Positions 10,399-18,664 of a stretch of 64,000 nt of DNA are shown one piece after another; positions within the stretch are counted from its first letter, which is position 1; every line of letters begins with the position of its first letter. The notes under the pieces are model-generated. The model was not told the DNA's origin. It ran no database searches and saw nothing but the letters and a program-made list of their open reading frames with translations. The position numbers and the translations under genes are program-made. Source of the DNA: a virus; IMG/VR virus record IMGVR_UViG_3300021180_000005, positions 39,650 to 103,649 of that record, one strand, 5' to 3'.

Positions 10399-11354
10399 TG
10401 TCTGAGTTCCTTTAGATCAGCCTCTACCATCATTATGAGAAGTTCATTCCATTTTACCTTAGGTTCCCATCCAAGTTCTCTTTTAGCCTTAGAGGCATCG
10501 CCTTGTAAAATATCAACTTCTGTTGGCCTAAAATACTTTTGGTCGATTCCCACATAGTCATGCCAATTCATGTCTAAATGACTAAAAACTACTTCAAGCA
10601 TCTCTTTAATTGAGTGGGTCTCTCCAGTGGCTAAAACATAATCAGATGGAGTGCCCTTCTGAAGCATACGCCACATACCTTCTACATACTCAGCCGCATA
10701 GCCTATATCTCTCTTTGCCTCTAAATTTCCAAGAAGCAATTTGTCTTGAAGTCCTAACTTTATACGAGCGGCTGCAAGAGTTAATTTGTGCGTTACAAAG
10801 GTTTCTCCCCGGCGAGGACTTTCATGGTTGAATAGTATACCGTTGCTGGCATGCAATCCTTGCTCTCTTGCATTCACTGTATACCAAAATGCGAACTGCT
10901 TGGCAATGCCGTACGGGCTACGAGGGTAAAAAGGTGTGGTCTCTCGTTGTGGCGTCTCCAGAACCTTGCCGAATAATTCTGAAGAACTAGCTTGGTAGTA
11001 CCTTGTCTCTGGGCAATGTGTTTTTACAGCCTCCAGAAGTCTAAGTGTTCCCATAGCGTCTACATCAGCTGTGTATTCAGGGCAGTCAAAACTCACACGT
11101 ACGTGGGACTGAGCGCCCAAGTTGTAGGTCTCATCGGGTTTTATTTTAGACAGCATAGACCCAAGCGCACTGCCATCGCTGAGGTCTCCGAAGTGCAGAT
11201 GCAATTGGTCAAAAATATGATCTATACGTGCCGTGTTCAAGGAAGATGAACGCCTCACAATGCCATGCACTTCGTATCCCTTGCTTAGCAATAGCTCCGA
11301 CAAGTAGGACCCATCTTGCCCTGTCACCCCGGTAATTAGCGCCTTTTTAGGCAT
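10395..11354 (-). CDS. gmd: GDP-mannose 4,6-dehydratase
   Basis: 319 residues, slightly short for Gmd (usually 320-370) but with all core motifs: [10 protein letters not shown] (residues 9-18) for NADP, the [14 protein letters not shown] block, SSSELFG with the catalytic Ser/Glu (123-129), and YGIAK (Y148, K152). It converts GDP-mannose to GDP-4-keto-6-deoxymannose, the branch point for L-fucose, colitose and D-rhamnose. It heads the nucleotide-sugar trio and overlaps the fcl-like gene by 4 nt. GACTCAGGAGG lies upstream as ribosome binding site. Confidence 0.92.
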   Translation of the reverse strand: MPKKALITGVTGQDGSYLSELLLSKGYEVHGIVRRSSSLNTARIDHIFDQLHLHFGDLSDGSALGSMLSKIKPDETYNLGAQSHVRVSFDCPEYTADVDAMGTLRLLEAVKTHCPETRYYQASSSELFGKVLETPQRETTPFYPRSPYGIAKQFAFWYTVNAREQGLHASNGILFNHESPRRGETFVTHKLTLAAARIKLGLQDKLLLGNLEAKRDIGYAAEYVEGMWRMLQKGTPSDYVLATGETHSIKEMLEVVFSHLDMNWHDYVGIDQKYFRPTEVDILQGDASKAKRELGWEPKVKWNELLIMMVEADLKELRQ

Positions 11355-11515
11355 CCTTCTTCCTCCTGAGTCTTACATAGTTTATGCATAAGGAAGTACT
11401 CTTTATCTCTAATCTCTATATGTGCATCTACTGTTTCTACTCTGTTGGAACACAACACACACCGTCTGCTGTACAGTTTGAAGTACATCTCTAATGCTAA
11501 TTTTTTCCATTTCAT
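11336..11515 (-). CDS. Small zinc-binding-like protein, unknown
   Basis: 59 residues from the ATG at 11515, which overlaps the stop of the GT11 gene (ATGA), favouring this start over the ATG 12 nt upstream. It contains CVLCSNR, a histidine in VDAHIEIRD and a later HKLCK, so one zinc site is plausible. The C-terminus overlaps the start of gmd by 19 nt. No family recognised. Confidence 0.5.
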   Translation of the reverse strand: MKWKKLALEMYFKLYSRRCVLCSNRVETVDAHIEIRDKEYFLMHKLCKTQEEEGCLKRR

Positions 11516-12249
11516 ATTCTGAGCCATCGTTCTGGTACTATATCTATTGAATCTTCATTGCCTGTTCTAAACCACTGCTTAGGAGCTATCACGGTTCCTG
11601 TTTTGTCTGCCCCCAACCACGCGCCCCACCATGAGAACGAAGAATTGGCAATGATGGCATTCTTGCACTTACTCATTAACCATATGTCTTCATGCGGTGC
11701 ACAATTTACTCTAGTCATTGGGTATGGCAGTTCTAAATTATAATTCGCATCATCTGAGAACACAAAGAAGTGTGGATTAGAAAAATGTTTGGCGGCTTCT
11801 TGATAATAACTCATAGGCAGCGTACCATGTCTCTGTGCAGCCCATGTAAGGTAGTCCCCTCGTCTAACATGAAGCATTACGCTATTTGGTGTATCTCTGA
11901 TAATAGAAGCTACCACCTGAGCAGATGAACTAGGCGTATCCCTAAGAGTAAGTTCTGATTTTAGTTCATTTTCTACTATATTGAAATACCTCTCACACTG
12001 GTAATAACCTGCCAATATAGCCGGGTCTTCAATTTCTGGATTGGGGTCAAAACGCAGTGATCTCTCTGCAACCCATCTCCAGCCGGGATGAGGCAGTATA
12101 GGCAGCGCTATGTTGAAACGGTTGAGTTGACACCCATATTGATTGCAAGAGTCCAGCAGGCTTACCGAATGTGTTTTAGATAAAGAACGAGCAAAGGCAT
12201 ATTGAAATAGAGTGTTGCCTATACCTCCGCATAGATTAACGGATATCAT
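11512..12249 (-). CDS. GT11-like (alpha-1,2-fucosyltransferase type) glycosyltransferase
   Basis: About 245 residues from the ATG at 12249; the frame is open far upstream, but only here does the family N-terminus appear (CGGIGNTLFQYAFARSLS). GT11 motifs follow: VMLHVRRGDYLTW, FFVFSDDANYN and NAIIANSSFSWWGAWLG near the C-terminus. GT11 enzymes move L-fucose from GDP-fucose to galactose-type acceptors with an alpha-1,2 bond. The length is short for the family (usually 270-300). Together with the GT10-like gene and Gmd/Fcl it makes a coherent fucosylation-type set. It starts 8 nt after the preceding glycosyltransferase. Confidence 0.85.
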   Translation of the reverse strand: MISVNLCGGIGNTLFQYAFARSLSKTHSVSLLDSCNQYGCQLNRFNIALPILPHPGWRWVAERSLRFDPNPEIEDPAILAGYYQCERYFNIVENELKSELTLRDTPSSSAQVVASIIRDTPNSVMLHVRRGDYLTWAAQRHGTLPMSYYQEAAKHFSNPHFFVFSDDANYNLELPYPMTRVNCAPHEDIWLMSKCKNAIIANSSFSWWGAWLGADKTGTVIAPKQWFRTGNEDSIDIVPERWLRI

Positions 12250-12257
12250 TCTGAGTC

Positions 12258-13028
12258 CTAACTGTTGATCGGACTGGGCCATGTACAATGGCTCCACGTG
12301 CGATCCGCATGATCCCTGTAGTACTGTTCCTCTTCTGAGAAAGGCTTTTCTAAATACCACGGCGTATGCTCCATTACGTACGGCATGTCCATACGAATAT
12401 TTTGCCATCCTGCCCCAATCCATGGTGAATATGAATTGTAAATAGCAAAAGTGGTATCTATAGGTGCTAAAAACTCTCCAGAGGAGTGTTTTTTCTTCCA
12501 AAATACACCTTCACCTTCCCAACCTTTACCGTCTCCATTGGTGATAAAGTCTCTGCTTAAATCAGGTATATTGTCTAGTCTAAGGCCGGGACCTACCTTA
12601 CCACACCCCGGATTATCCTTAAGCAACCCTAGAAGCTTATCCACAAGGTCTGTTGGGCAACACTCTGACGGTATAAGATCAGAATCCGTCACCACGTATG
12701 GTGTTGCTTGCGTTAGGTGCCTCCCAGTGCTCCAAAAACCCCATGGACCTAGGTTAGCCTGTATTTCCACCGTTACGCCCTCTGGGAGGTCTCTATACCA
12801 CTCCAGAAGAGGTCCGTAGGTGCTAGCGTTGTCCAAAATGACCACTTTTACGGTGCCTGCCTTCAAAAGCCATTCTATTAATACTTTGGTACTGCTCAAC
12901 CTGTCTCGATTGTTCACGAAGATTGGGATGTCTGAAGCCTGTACTGGGGTAATTGGCGGTATGTCCACGTTACTTGTGGGACGTACTTGAACCGTGCTCC
13001 TGCTGAGGCGGCGTTTAGGAAAGTCCAC
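12258..13028 (-). CDS. GT2-like glycosyltransferase
   Basis: 256 residues in the open frame. GT-A-like features: DIPIFVNNRDRLSSTKVL at the start of the real domain, VKVVILDNAST, then TPYVVTDSDLIP with the DSD metal site. Family-like similarity starts only after about residue 30, and the frame overlaps the upstream gene by 115 nt, so translation probably begins further in at an alternative start that I cannot fix. It belongs to the sugar cluster; substrate unknown. Confidence 0.6.
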   Translation of the reverse strand: MDFPKRRLSRSTVQVRPTSNVDIPPITPVQASDIPIFVNNRDRLSSTKVLIEWLLKAGTVKVVILDNASTYGPLLEWYRDLPEGVTVEIQANLGPWGFWSTGRHLTQATPYVVTDSDLIPSECCPTDLVDKLLGLLKDNPGCGKVGPGLRLDNIPDLSRDFITNGDGKGWEGEGVFWKKKHSSGEFLAPIDTTFAIYNSYSPWIGAGWQNIRMDMPYVMEHTPWYLEKPFSEEEQYYRDHADRTWSHCTWPSPINS

Positions 13029-14320
13029 TGATCTTCTCCGGGGTAGTGTTTAAGGTCAAATCCGCCGATTTTCTCGAACATGCTTCTGCGGAATAAGCAT
13101 GTAACAGGAATGTAGTTAGCAGTTTTAACTTCATCATAGTTAAATTCCCTAGTGCGCCAAGTTTTTACAAAGCCTTCTTCTTGGCAATCACTGTATATAA
13201 CATCTGCGCCTTCACTGGCTGCTGCTAAAACTGCAATATGTTCAGGCATGAGGAGGTCATCATCATCACAAAAAGCCAACCATTCATATGACTGATCTAT
13301 GCCTTGTACAATGGTATTGCGCATTGTGGCGGCACCAACTTTATAGCAGTCTTCTTCCACAGCGTGCAAAATTTCCCCATCCCATGTCTGAGCTTTAACG
13401 GATGCCTTGCATTCCTCAAGAAGTTTACTTCTACTTGCCACTGTGGGAGTAATCACAGCTATTTTTCTTATTTTATGTTCTCTGCCCTCTGGGTTAAACA
13501 TTTCGTGTTCCCAATCATAAAATTCACGTATGTCTTTATTATGAAACCCACTTACTGGAGCAACTACACCTTGCATCCAAGCAGTGTGCTTATCATATAC
13601 CCACGATTTATCAAACTTTGACGGAGAGCCTTCTACGTAGTTTGTACGCGATAGATGTATGCTAATGGTACTGTTGTTGTGCTCTGGACCTCTGCCATAT
13701 ACATTCTCCTCATACCGAGTATCGTGGTGTATTTTTAAGTCTTCATGAGTATACACCAAGCCACCTGTCCAGCGGTCTTCGGCCCATGTTAGGACGTTTA
13801 ATACTTTTGTCACCGGAGCATTGTTCGGCCTATGTGGTGCCCTTGATCTTAAAGGTCTTCTATTTGGAGACACTACTACGATTGTGTCCTCTATGGGGAT
13901 ATGCGCAGTTGCCAATGGTCCATATGCTTTTTTACTTAACCAATAACCAGAGCCTCCAGTGGCATATGCAAAGCCGCCCTGCGGCCTGCACGCAAAGTTG
14001 CCAACATAATCGTATTTCTCAAACCCACTATTTAACAACCTGCTGGGACATACATATGTATCAGGGAAACACTTAAAAATAAAATCATACTCATGTTCCA
14101 AAGCCCACTTATACATAGCACGCGTTTTATAAGTAACATTCTGGTAGTCATCTGGGACATCTAAAAATACTTCATCAGGTTGAGAACAGATGCTCCCTTG
14201 TCCCATAAATATTCTGTAATCTGCCCCAGATACCAGAGGTAACCACGTGTCCCGCATTGCTTGATTGTTTCCGTTTGTGCGGAACAATTCGCAAGACAAT
14301 ACCGCTATGAGTACTTTCAT
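12914..14320 (-). CDS. Two-domain glycosyltransferase: GT31-like plus GT2
   Basis: 468 residues. Residues 1 to about 250 resemble the 6095-6787 product: MRDTWLPLVSGADYRIFMG, then a stretch aligned with the DDD motif that reads KCFPDTYV (residues 83-90), leaving a single Asp (D87). Residues about 285-468 form a GT2 domain with KIAVITPTVASRS, WLAFCDDDDLLMPEH (DDDD at 352-355) and a C-terminal GEDQWTFLNAASAGARF. The first domain may have lost or changed metal-dependent catalysis; the second looks intact. Its ATG overlaps the stop of the holin-like gene (TAATG). Confidence 0.7.
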   Translation of the reverse strand: MKVLIAVLSCELFRTNGNNQAMRDTWLPLVSGADYRIFMGQGSICSQPDEVFLDVPDDYQNVTYKTRAMYKWALEHEYDFIFKCFPDTYVCPSRLLNSGFEKYDYVGNFACRPQGGFAYATGGSGYWLSKKAYGPLATAHIPIEDTIVVVSPNRRPLRSRAPHRPNNAPVTKVLNVLTWAEDRWTGGLVYTHEDLKIHHDTRYEENVYGRGPEHNNSTISIHLSRTNYVEGSPSKFDKSWVYDKHTAWMQGVVAPVSGFHNKDIREFYDWEHEMFNPEGREHKIRKIAVITPTVASRSKLLEECKASVKAQTWDGEILHAVEEDCYKVGAATMRNTIVQGIDQSYEWLAFCDDDDLLMPEHIAVLAAASEGADVIYSDCQEEGFVKTWRTREFNYDEVKTANYIPVTCLFRRSMFEKIGGFDLKHYPGEDQWTFLNAASAGARFKYVPQVTWTYRQLPQYRLQTSQSS

Positions 14321-14607
14321 TACTTCTCCGAGTCGTCTTTGTGATCATCCTTTTTAAATGCCCCTACAATCTTACCTATACCGTATGGTGCTGTAGAGAA
14401 TGTAGCAAGAGAGCCTATTACCAAGGGTAAGTTTCCCATCCACACCGATAGTTTATCAACAGGTTGTGACATCATGTGCCTAAATATAAACCATATCAAC
14501 GCCATAGATGATAACGACAACCATGTACTGGTTATGCGAGAGGAACTGGGAGAGCCATTCTCGCTAAACGCTTTACCAAGGAAAGACCAAACGCGTTCCA
14601 TGTTCAT
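14320..14607 (-). CDS. Holin-like two-TM membrane protein
   Basis: 95 residues with two hydrophobic stretches: LSLSSMALIWFIF (about 30-43) and NLPLVIGSLATFSTAPYGIG (about 59-78). A highly charged tail follows (KKDDHKDDSEK). Size, two membrane segments and charged C-terminus fit class II-type holins, which permeabilise the inner membrane at lysis. No endolysin lies next to it, so the call rests on architecture only; another small membrane protein is possible. It sits between a tail protein and the sugar cluster. Confidence 0.45.
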   Translation of the reverse strand: MNMERVWSFLGKAFSENGSPSSSRITSTWLSLSSMALIWFIFRHMMSQPVDKLSVWMGNLPLVIGSLATFSTAPYGIGKIVGAFKKDDHKDDSEK

Positions 14608-14616
14608 ACTGTGCCT

Positions 14617-15750
14617 TTACTCGTAAAGTGGAGTATTAAACCCGTCTCCGTCTGCTGAGATAGGAGTAAATGGTGTAATTGTTCCAAGACTTGCAGGAAG
14701 AACTCCAGCTACTGATGGGTTAGCCGCCGTGCCACAACGTGTTGCGTTTTTAATATAAAGAGGCATGGCTCTAGTTCCTGCAGCGCTTTGAAGTACTATA
14801 CCTGTAAATGTATCTGCCCCTCCAGCTGTAGTGCTGGTTTGTGCATGCCAATATGTTCCGGGAGGTAGGGTTACAGAAGGGCTTATGGTATTTGTCTGGA
14901 CTGTAGGAGAGGTAAGACAGGTGAACGTCCCTGTGTCTAACAACTTGTTGCCTGCAAAACTATAAATACCAAATGCTGCCACTGGACCAATGGTGTTATT
15001 TGTACAACTAATACTGGCTTTAGATACAGTTATAGCCACGTCCAGTTGAAACAAATAAACAATTACTTTATTGGCTGTATTTACTCCGTTCACAGCAGTT
15101 GCTGATGGTGCTTGCCAACCTCCACTAGTAAAAACTGTACCTAAGTCCCGTATGCCGGGACCGTACATAAATGATGCACTACCAGAGAAAGAAGCAGAGC
15201 TAGCTGCTATGGTGGTTCCTCCGAAGGCGTCGGACGTGAGGGTAACGTTGGCTCCTGCGATAAGGTTGTGTACACTTTGAAGAGCGTTTGGTGTACCATT
15301 AGTTTGAAATACTGCACCTGTTATATTGACTGTTCCGTTTCCTGCATCGGATACAGATACACTGTTCTGTCCCTGCAAGTTCAGTAATAGTTGATTTACG
15401 TTCGGCGTGCCATTTACTTGCAATGCGAGTGCCGTGCCTATACCACTGCCTGTACCTACTCCCCCGACGCTCTGGTCAGTATATACCTGCGATATTTTGC
15501 CACCGAAGGCTACTACCAGTGTATACAGTCCGGGATTAAGATATACATCCCCATGTCCAAAGCCATCCGTCAACACAGGAAAGGTCAAAGGTACTAACCC
15601 TGCCGGATCAGAAAACGCAACTGCCACTGGTGTGGGAGGATAAGTAGTAATGTTAGCTGGTTGGTTACACCAGAATAACTGCGCACCCGGAATTGCTGGC
15701 CCTAAAACTGTTTTTACAAACTCGTCTACTCTGTATAAATTTGCTGACAT
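14617..15750 (-). CDS. Phage structural protein, probable tail fibre or appendage
   Basis: 377 residues, Gly/Thr/Ser/Val-rich and beta-rich. The N-terminal part (YRVDEFVKTVLGPAIPG... PLTFPVLTDGFGHGDVYLNPG) resembles the attachment domains of phage fibre-type proteins, followed by repeats with VNGTPN and TNGTPN and a C-terminal domain with cysteines (SISCTNN, GTFTCL). It lies 121 nt downstream of a connector-like gene. A fibre or baseplate protein is the best reading; the exact role is unknown. Confidence 0.6.
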   Translation of the reverse strand: MSANLYRVDEFVKTVLGPAIPGAQLFWCNQPANITTYPPTPVAVAFSDPAGLVPLTFPVLTDGFGHGDVYLNPGLYTLVVAFGGKISQVYTDQSVGGVGTGSGIGTALALQVNGTPNVNQLLLNLQGQNSVSVSDAGNGTVNITGAVFQTNGTPNALQSVHNLIAGANVTLTSDAFGGTTIAASSASFSGSASFMYGPGIRDLGTVFTSGGWQAPSATAVNGVNTANKVIVYLFQLDVAITVSKASISCTNNTIGPVAAFGIYSFAGNKLLDTGTFTCLTSPTVQTNTISPSVTLPPGTYWHAQTSTTAGGADTFTGIVLQSAAGTRAMPLYIKNATRCGTAANPSVAGVLPASLGTITPFTPISADGDGFNTPLYE

Positions 15751-15871
15751 ATTACTCTAGCCCCATGTCCATCCGCAGATACATTTCAAAACTTCTGCTA
15801 AGCTTGATTTTCTCAACTCGCGCCCACACAATGGGCACTTGCGCATCCAGAAGTACACAAAGCACCTCTAT

Positions 15872-16726
15872 TTACCAACTCAAAAAACTAAACTCGTTAT
15901 TAAGGTCCCCATCACTATTACCAAATGGAATGCGATGTATTGTCTCGTGCTGCATACGCCGTATATTAGCGTTTTTCAATGCGAACATTTGTGCAGCTGC
16001 TTCTGCTTTTAAATCCGCTAGACCCGGTGACCCCAACATGGTTGCGTATAGCACAGCAGTTTCAAACGCTAGGAAATCCGTACAATCAGGTACAGGTACA
16101 AACGTAGCGTTAAAATCCAGCGTTGGGCTGAAGAACTGAGGTAGAGAACAATAGTACCGCATGCGAATATCTCTCTGCGATGTTGCTCCTATGAAATTCA
16201 GCTTAAGATTACGCCATTCCCAGTATCTTAAATGCCTGCCTTGCAAAAGGCTAGGCAATCCCCCGGAGGGTGCCTCCATATCCCTAAAAGGATCGTTTGA
16301 CCCTGTAGAGCGTTCCCATAACTTTGTAGGGTACAACATATCATTTGGTAATATAAAGTTGGGCCAAATCTGTGTACCATCAAAGTACCCTTCTGGTCCT
16401 AAAAAGGTCTGTATCGAAGGGTCAGAACTGCCCATGCCTTGCGTTGGGCTGTTGATAATAGGCAAACCTGTGACAATGACATTATCACGAATTAGAACTG
16501 GATCACCTACTCCTCTTAGCGATCTGTACAGCTTTCGTATAGATGAATTAAGCATCGGTTGAACGAAAGGCGAGATTGCTGGATTGTCGGTAAAAATTTG
16601 TCCTTCTCCCGGCGTATTCGTAGCACCTGCCTGAGAGTCGTTAATGAGCGCCCTGATCAAATTACAAATTGTTTCCAAACTAGTACTGCTGTCCGCCTGA
16701 GGCAGATTAAGTGTAGGTGATGACAT
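15872..16726 (-). CDS. Virion-block protein, possible head-tail connector or tail protein
   Basis: 284 residues, no membrane segment. It has a helical N-terminus (SLETICNLIRALINDSQAG), a middle beta-rich part with IRKLYRSLRGVGDPVLI, and a helical C-terminal stretch rich in Ala (LADLKAEAAAQMFALKNANIRR). It keeps a structural-gene position between tail-type genes, interrupted only by the glycosyltransferase upstream. Function inferred from context; family not recognised. Confidence 0.55.
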   Translation of the reverse strand: MSSPTLNLPQADSSTSLETICNLIRALINDSQAGATNTPGEGQIFTDNPAISPFVQPMLNSSIRKLYRSLRGVGDPVLIRDNVIVTGLPIINSPTQGMGSSDPSIQTFLGPEGYFDGTQIWPNFILPNDMLYPTKLWERSTGSNDPFRDMEAPSGGLPSLLQGRHLRYWEWRNLKLNFIGATSQRDIRMRYYCSLPQFFSPTLDFNATFVPVPDCTDFLAFETAVLYATMLGSPGLADLKAEAAAQMFALKNANIRRMQHETIHRIPFGNSDGDLNNEFSFLSW

Positions 16727-16729
16727 TTT

Positions 16730-17731
16730 CTAATCCTTTAAAACTCTTAGCCATTGCTTGGCACTACGCCTAGCGTAAATAACCAGTTTTATACTGTTAA
16801 ACAACGCGCTTATAACACCTAGTGGACATAGCTGCCGAGATATGCCATTCTCTATGGCTTTCACATTTGTCTCTGGAACAATAGACAAGAAAGAAGCCCA
16901 CGGTACTTGAGAAGAACAAAGCAAAGGTGTATATACGGACACCGCATCTGCTGCAGTTAAGCAAAATGTTTCGGTAAAAGATACGCACATTGCTAAGTCC
17001 ATCTTGCTCATTGTCACAAGGAAAGCCCTACGCTCTAACCAAGGCAGTTCCTTAAGAGTATGCTGTGTATTAGCAAACAGAGACCTGAGATTCTTTAACA
17101 CTTCTTCTCCTCCCTGCTCTACTCTGGAGTTTACGTAGAAGTGCAGCTCTTTGCTTTTGTTATTGGCATAACTTATTGCTGCCATGGCTTGCTCTAGGTG
17201 GTTTTTCAGTGGACGTATTGCTCCGAAGCATCCTATATGCAATGCTGGATGTTTAAATTCACTATCATACCTAGTCTCTGGGTAGTAATTAGGAAGGTAT
17301 AAGAAACCTCTACTGCTGCCTGCTGCTTCTTTGAAAGTTTCTCTTGCTCTTTTATCGTTAAATGCTACGTACACGCCTCGCTTTATGTACTCAAAAACCC
17401 ATGACACCGCTACGCCTTCGCTGGCTAAGAATGGCACATCGCTATGCAGTCTTACTATCCACTTAACGTTTGGATGCAGATTTTTCAATATGTCGAATTT
17501 CTCTGGTACAACCCACAGAGCTTCTACTATAACCACGTCTGGTCTAAACTCGGTTACTTCTTTGTCTATACCGTTGTTATCCACTACGGTCACTAACTCA
17601 GCGTCAACTCCGTTATCTCGTAGCATATCCACTACAAACTTTGCAGAATTAAAAAGGCCGCTTGAATTGTAGTGGTGCTTACCACCGCCGTGTGTATAGC
17701 CATTTTTCTTAAGTATAAATAGTACTTTCAT
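16730..17731 (-). CDS. GT-B-type glycosyltransferase (GT4-like)
   Basis: About 333 residues from the ATG at 17731, which has GGAGA seven nt upstream; the open frame extends 33 codons further but without a ribosome binding site. The N-terminus KVLFILKKNGY followed by GGGKHHYNSSG is typical of GT-B enzymes, and the C-terminal half holds IGCFGAIRPLKNHLEQAMA and SFTETFCLTAADAV, matching the donor-binding E-x7-E region of GT4. It lies outside the main sugar cluster, next to a connector-like gene, so it may be an independent insertion. Substrate unknown. Confidence 0.75.
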   Translation of the reverse strand: MKVLFILKKNGYTHGGGKHHYNSSGLFNSAKFVVDMLRDNGVDAELVTVVDNNGIDKEVTEFRPDVVIVEALWVVPEKFDILKNLHPNVKWIVRLHSDVPFLASEGVAVSWVFEYIKRGVYVAFNDKRARETFKEAAGSSRGFLYLPNYYPETRYDSEFKHPALHIGCFGAIRPLKNHLEQAMAAISYANNKSKELHFYVNSRVEQGGEEVLKNLRSLFANTQHTLKELPWLERRAFLVTMSKMDLAMCVSFTETFCLTAADAVSVYTPLLCSSQVPWASFLSIVPETNVKAIENGISRQLCPLGVISALFNSIKLVIYARRSAKQWLRVLKD

Positions 17732-17814
17732 TGTCAAGTCTCCATTGCAGGTTTGGGGGTTTCTGTAATGGACTTGGCCAGTAGGTCCAAAGTATTTGCG
17801 ATATAAATAAGCAT

Positions 17815-17881
17815 AGGGGGAGTGGAGCAATATACCTCTAACGGACTCAGATCGTTAGTTGTTTATACTCACACTCCCCCT
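17815..17881 (-). promoter_or_regulatory. Two-level hairpin in the intergenic leader
   Basis: AGGGGGAGTG (17815-17824) and CACTCCCCCT (17872-17881) form a perfect 10-bp stem. Inside it CTAACG (17838-17843) and CGTTAG (17853-17858) form a second perfect stem. It lies 84 nt or more upstream of the GT4-like gene start, in its leader, and downstream of an endonuclease gene. It could be an RNA switch, an attenuator or a terminator without a T-run. Confidence 0.5.
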
Positions 17882-17968
17882 AAGGTCTAGTGCTAAAATT
17901 ACATGGCACCCTACTAATTACACACTGCAATGCGTGACTCAGAAACGCTATGCGAGTTTTCATTTTCA

Positions 17969-17986
17969 AGTACCAAGCTTGGTACT
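17969..17986. repeat. Perfect 18-bp palindrome after an endonuclease stop codon
   Basis: AGTACCAAGCTTGGTACT is self-complementary over all 18 bases. It lies 6 nt beyond the stop codon of the 17993-18577 gene. It may be a protein-binding site or the stem of a transcription terminator; in the gene's direction it is followed by TTGAAAATGAAAA and not by a clear T-run. Confidence 0.45.
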
Positions 17987-17992
17987 AATCTC

Positions 17993-18577
17993 TTAATGAC
18001 GAGCAGCAATCTCTTTGCAAAGTGCTATGAATTCATCATGTGACAAACTTTGTTTTGCAAGGTTTGCATCCTTACAACATGGTACGCAGTTCTTTAGCGT
18101 ATAACCTATAGCTGAGTCTAAACGGTCAATTCCGTTATATGTGTAGGTATCATTACCTACCAAAGATAAACCACGTTTGGTTCTATTTCGTGAACTTACA
18201 GATGTGTATATGTTTGATGGTTCTCTACCTGTGTAATAGCAGGGAGATTCCGTAAGTTTTCTAAACTGTTCCTGAGTCAGTTCCCACATAATGCCACGGC
18301 TTTTAGCTTGACCTTTGTAATTTCCAAATAGTCCACTAAACTCTGGATTGCTCACTGTACGAAGACAACCACAGCTGCCTACACGGTTAGACCTTAGCTC
18401 ATTAGTAGGGACATTTTTAGTATTACCACAGTCACAAAAGCATTGCCACGCTGTGATTCCATTTTCACTGATGCGTTTTTGCACCACTAAGCGCCTAAAG
18501 CGCTGTCCTTCTAAGTCTAAGTGCGCTTTTATTTTTCTAGGTGCTAAATCTTTACTTCCTTTTGGTCTTCCTAACAT
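17993..18577 (-). CDS. HNH-type homing endonuclease with zinc ribbon
   Basis: 194 residues. The N-terminal part GQRFRRLVVQKR plus WQCFCDCGNTKNV and SCGCLR is the zinc-binding module seen in many phage endonucleases. The C-terminal part holds YNGIDRLDSAIGYTLKNCVPCCKDANLAK, with the paired Cys and an N/D-rich core of an HNH-like nuclease; the same core occurs in the broken gene at 41820-42325. A pseudoknot leader lies directly upstream. It is a free-standing selfish gene between structural genes. Confidence 0.75.
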   Translation of the reverse strand: MLGRPKGSKDLAPRKIKAHLDLEGQRFRRLVVQKRISENGITAWQCFCDCGNTKNVPTNELRSNRVGSCGCLRTVSNPEFSGLFGNYKGQAKSRGIMWELTQEQFRKLTESPCYYTGREPSNIYTSVSSRNRTKRGLSLVGNDTYTYNGIDRLDSAIGYTLKNCVPCCKDANLAKQSLSHDEFIALCKEIAARH

Positions 18578-18584
18578 GATACCT

Positions 18585-18624
18585 CCTTCAAAGGTCGAGA
18601 AGGGAGCAGTTGAAGGCTGCTCCC
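18585..18624 (-). promoter_or_regulatory. SD-sequestering pseudoknot, copy 1
   Basis: Minus-strand RNA: stem GGGAGCAG/CTGCTCCC (18617-18624 with 18602-18609) with loop CCTTCAA (18610-18616). The loop is complementary to TTGAAGG (18585-18591), which runs into the GGAGG ribosome binding site of the 17993-18577 endonuclease. Forming the pseudoknot would cover the SD. Confidence 0.7.
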
Positions 18625-18664
18625 AACTCTGACTCAGGATTATAAGCCCTGAGGTATTAAAAAT

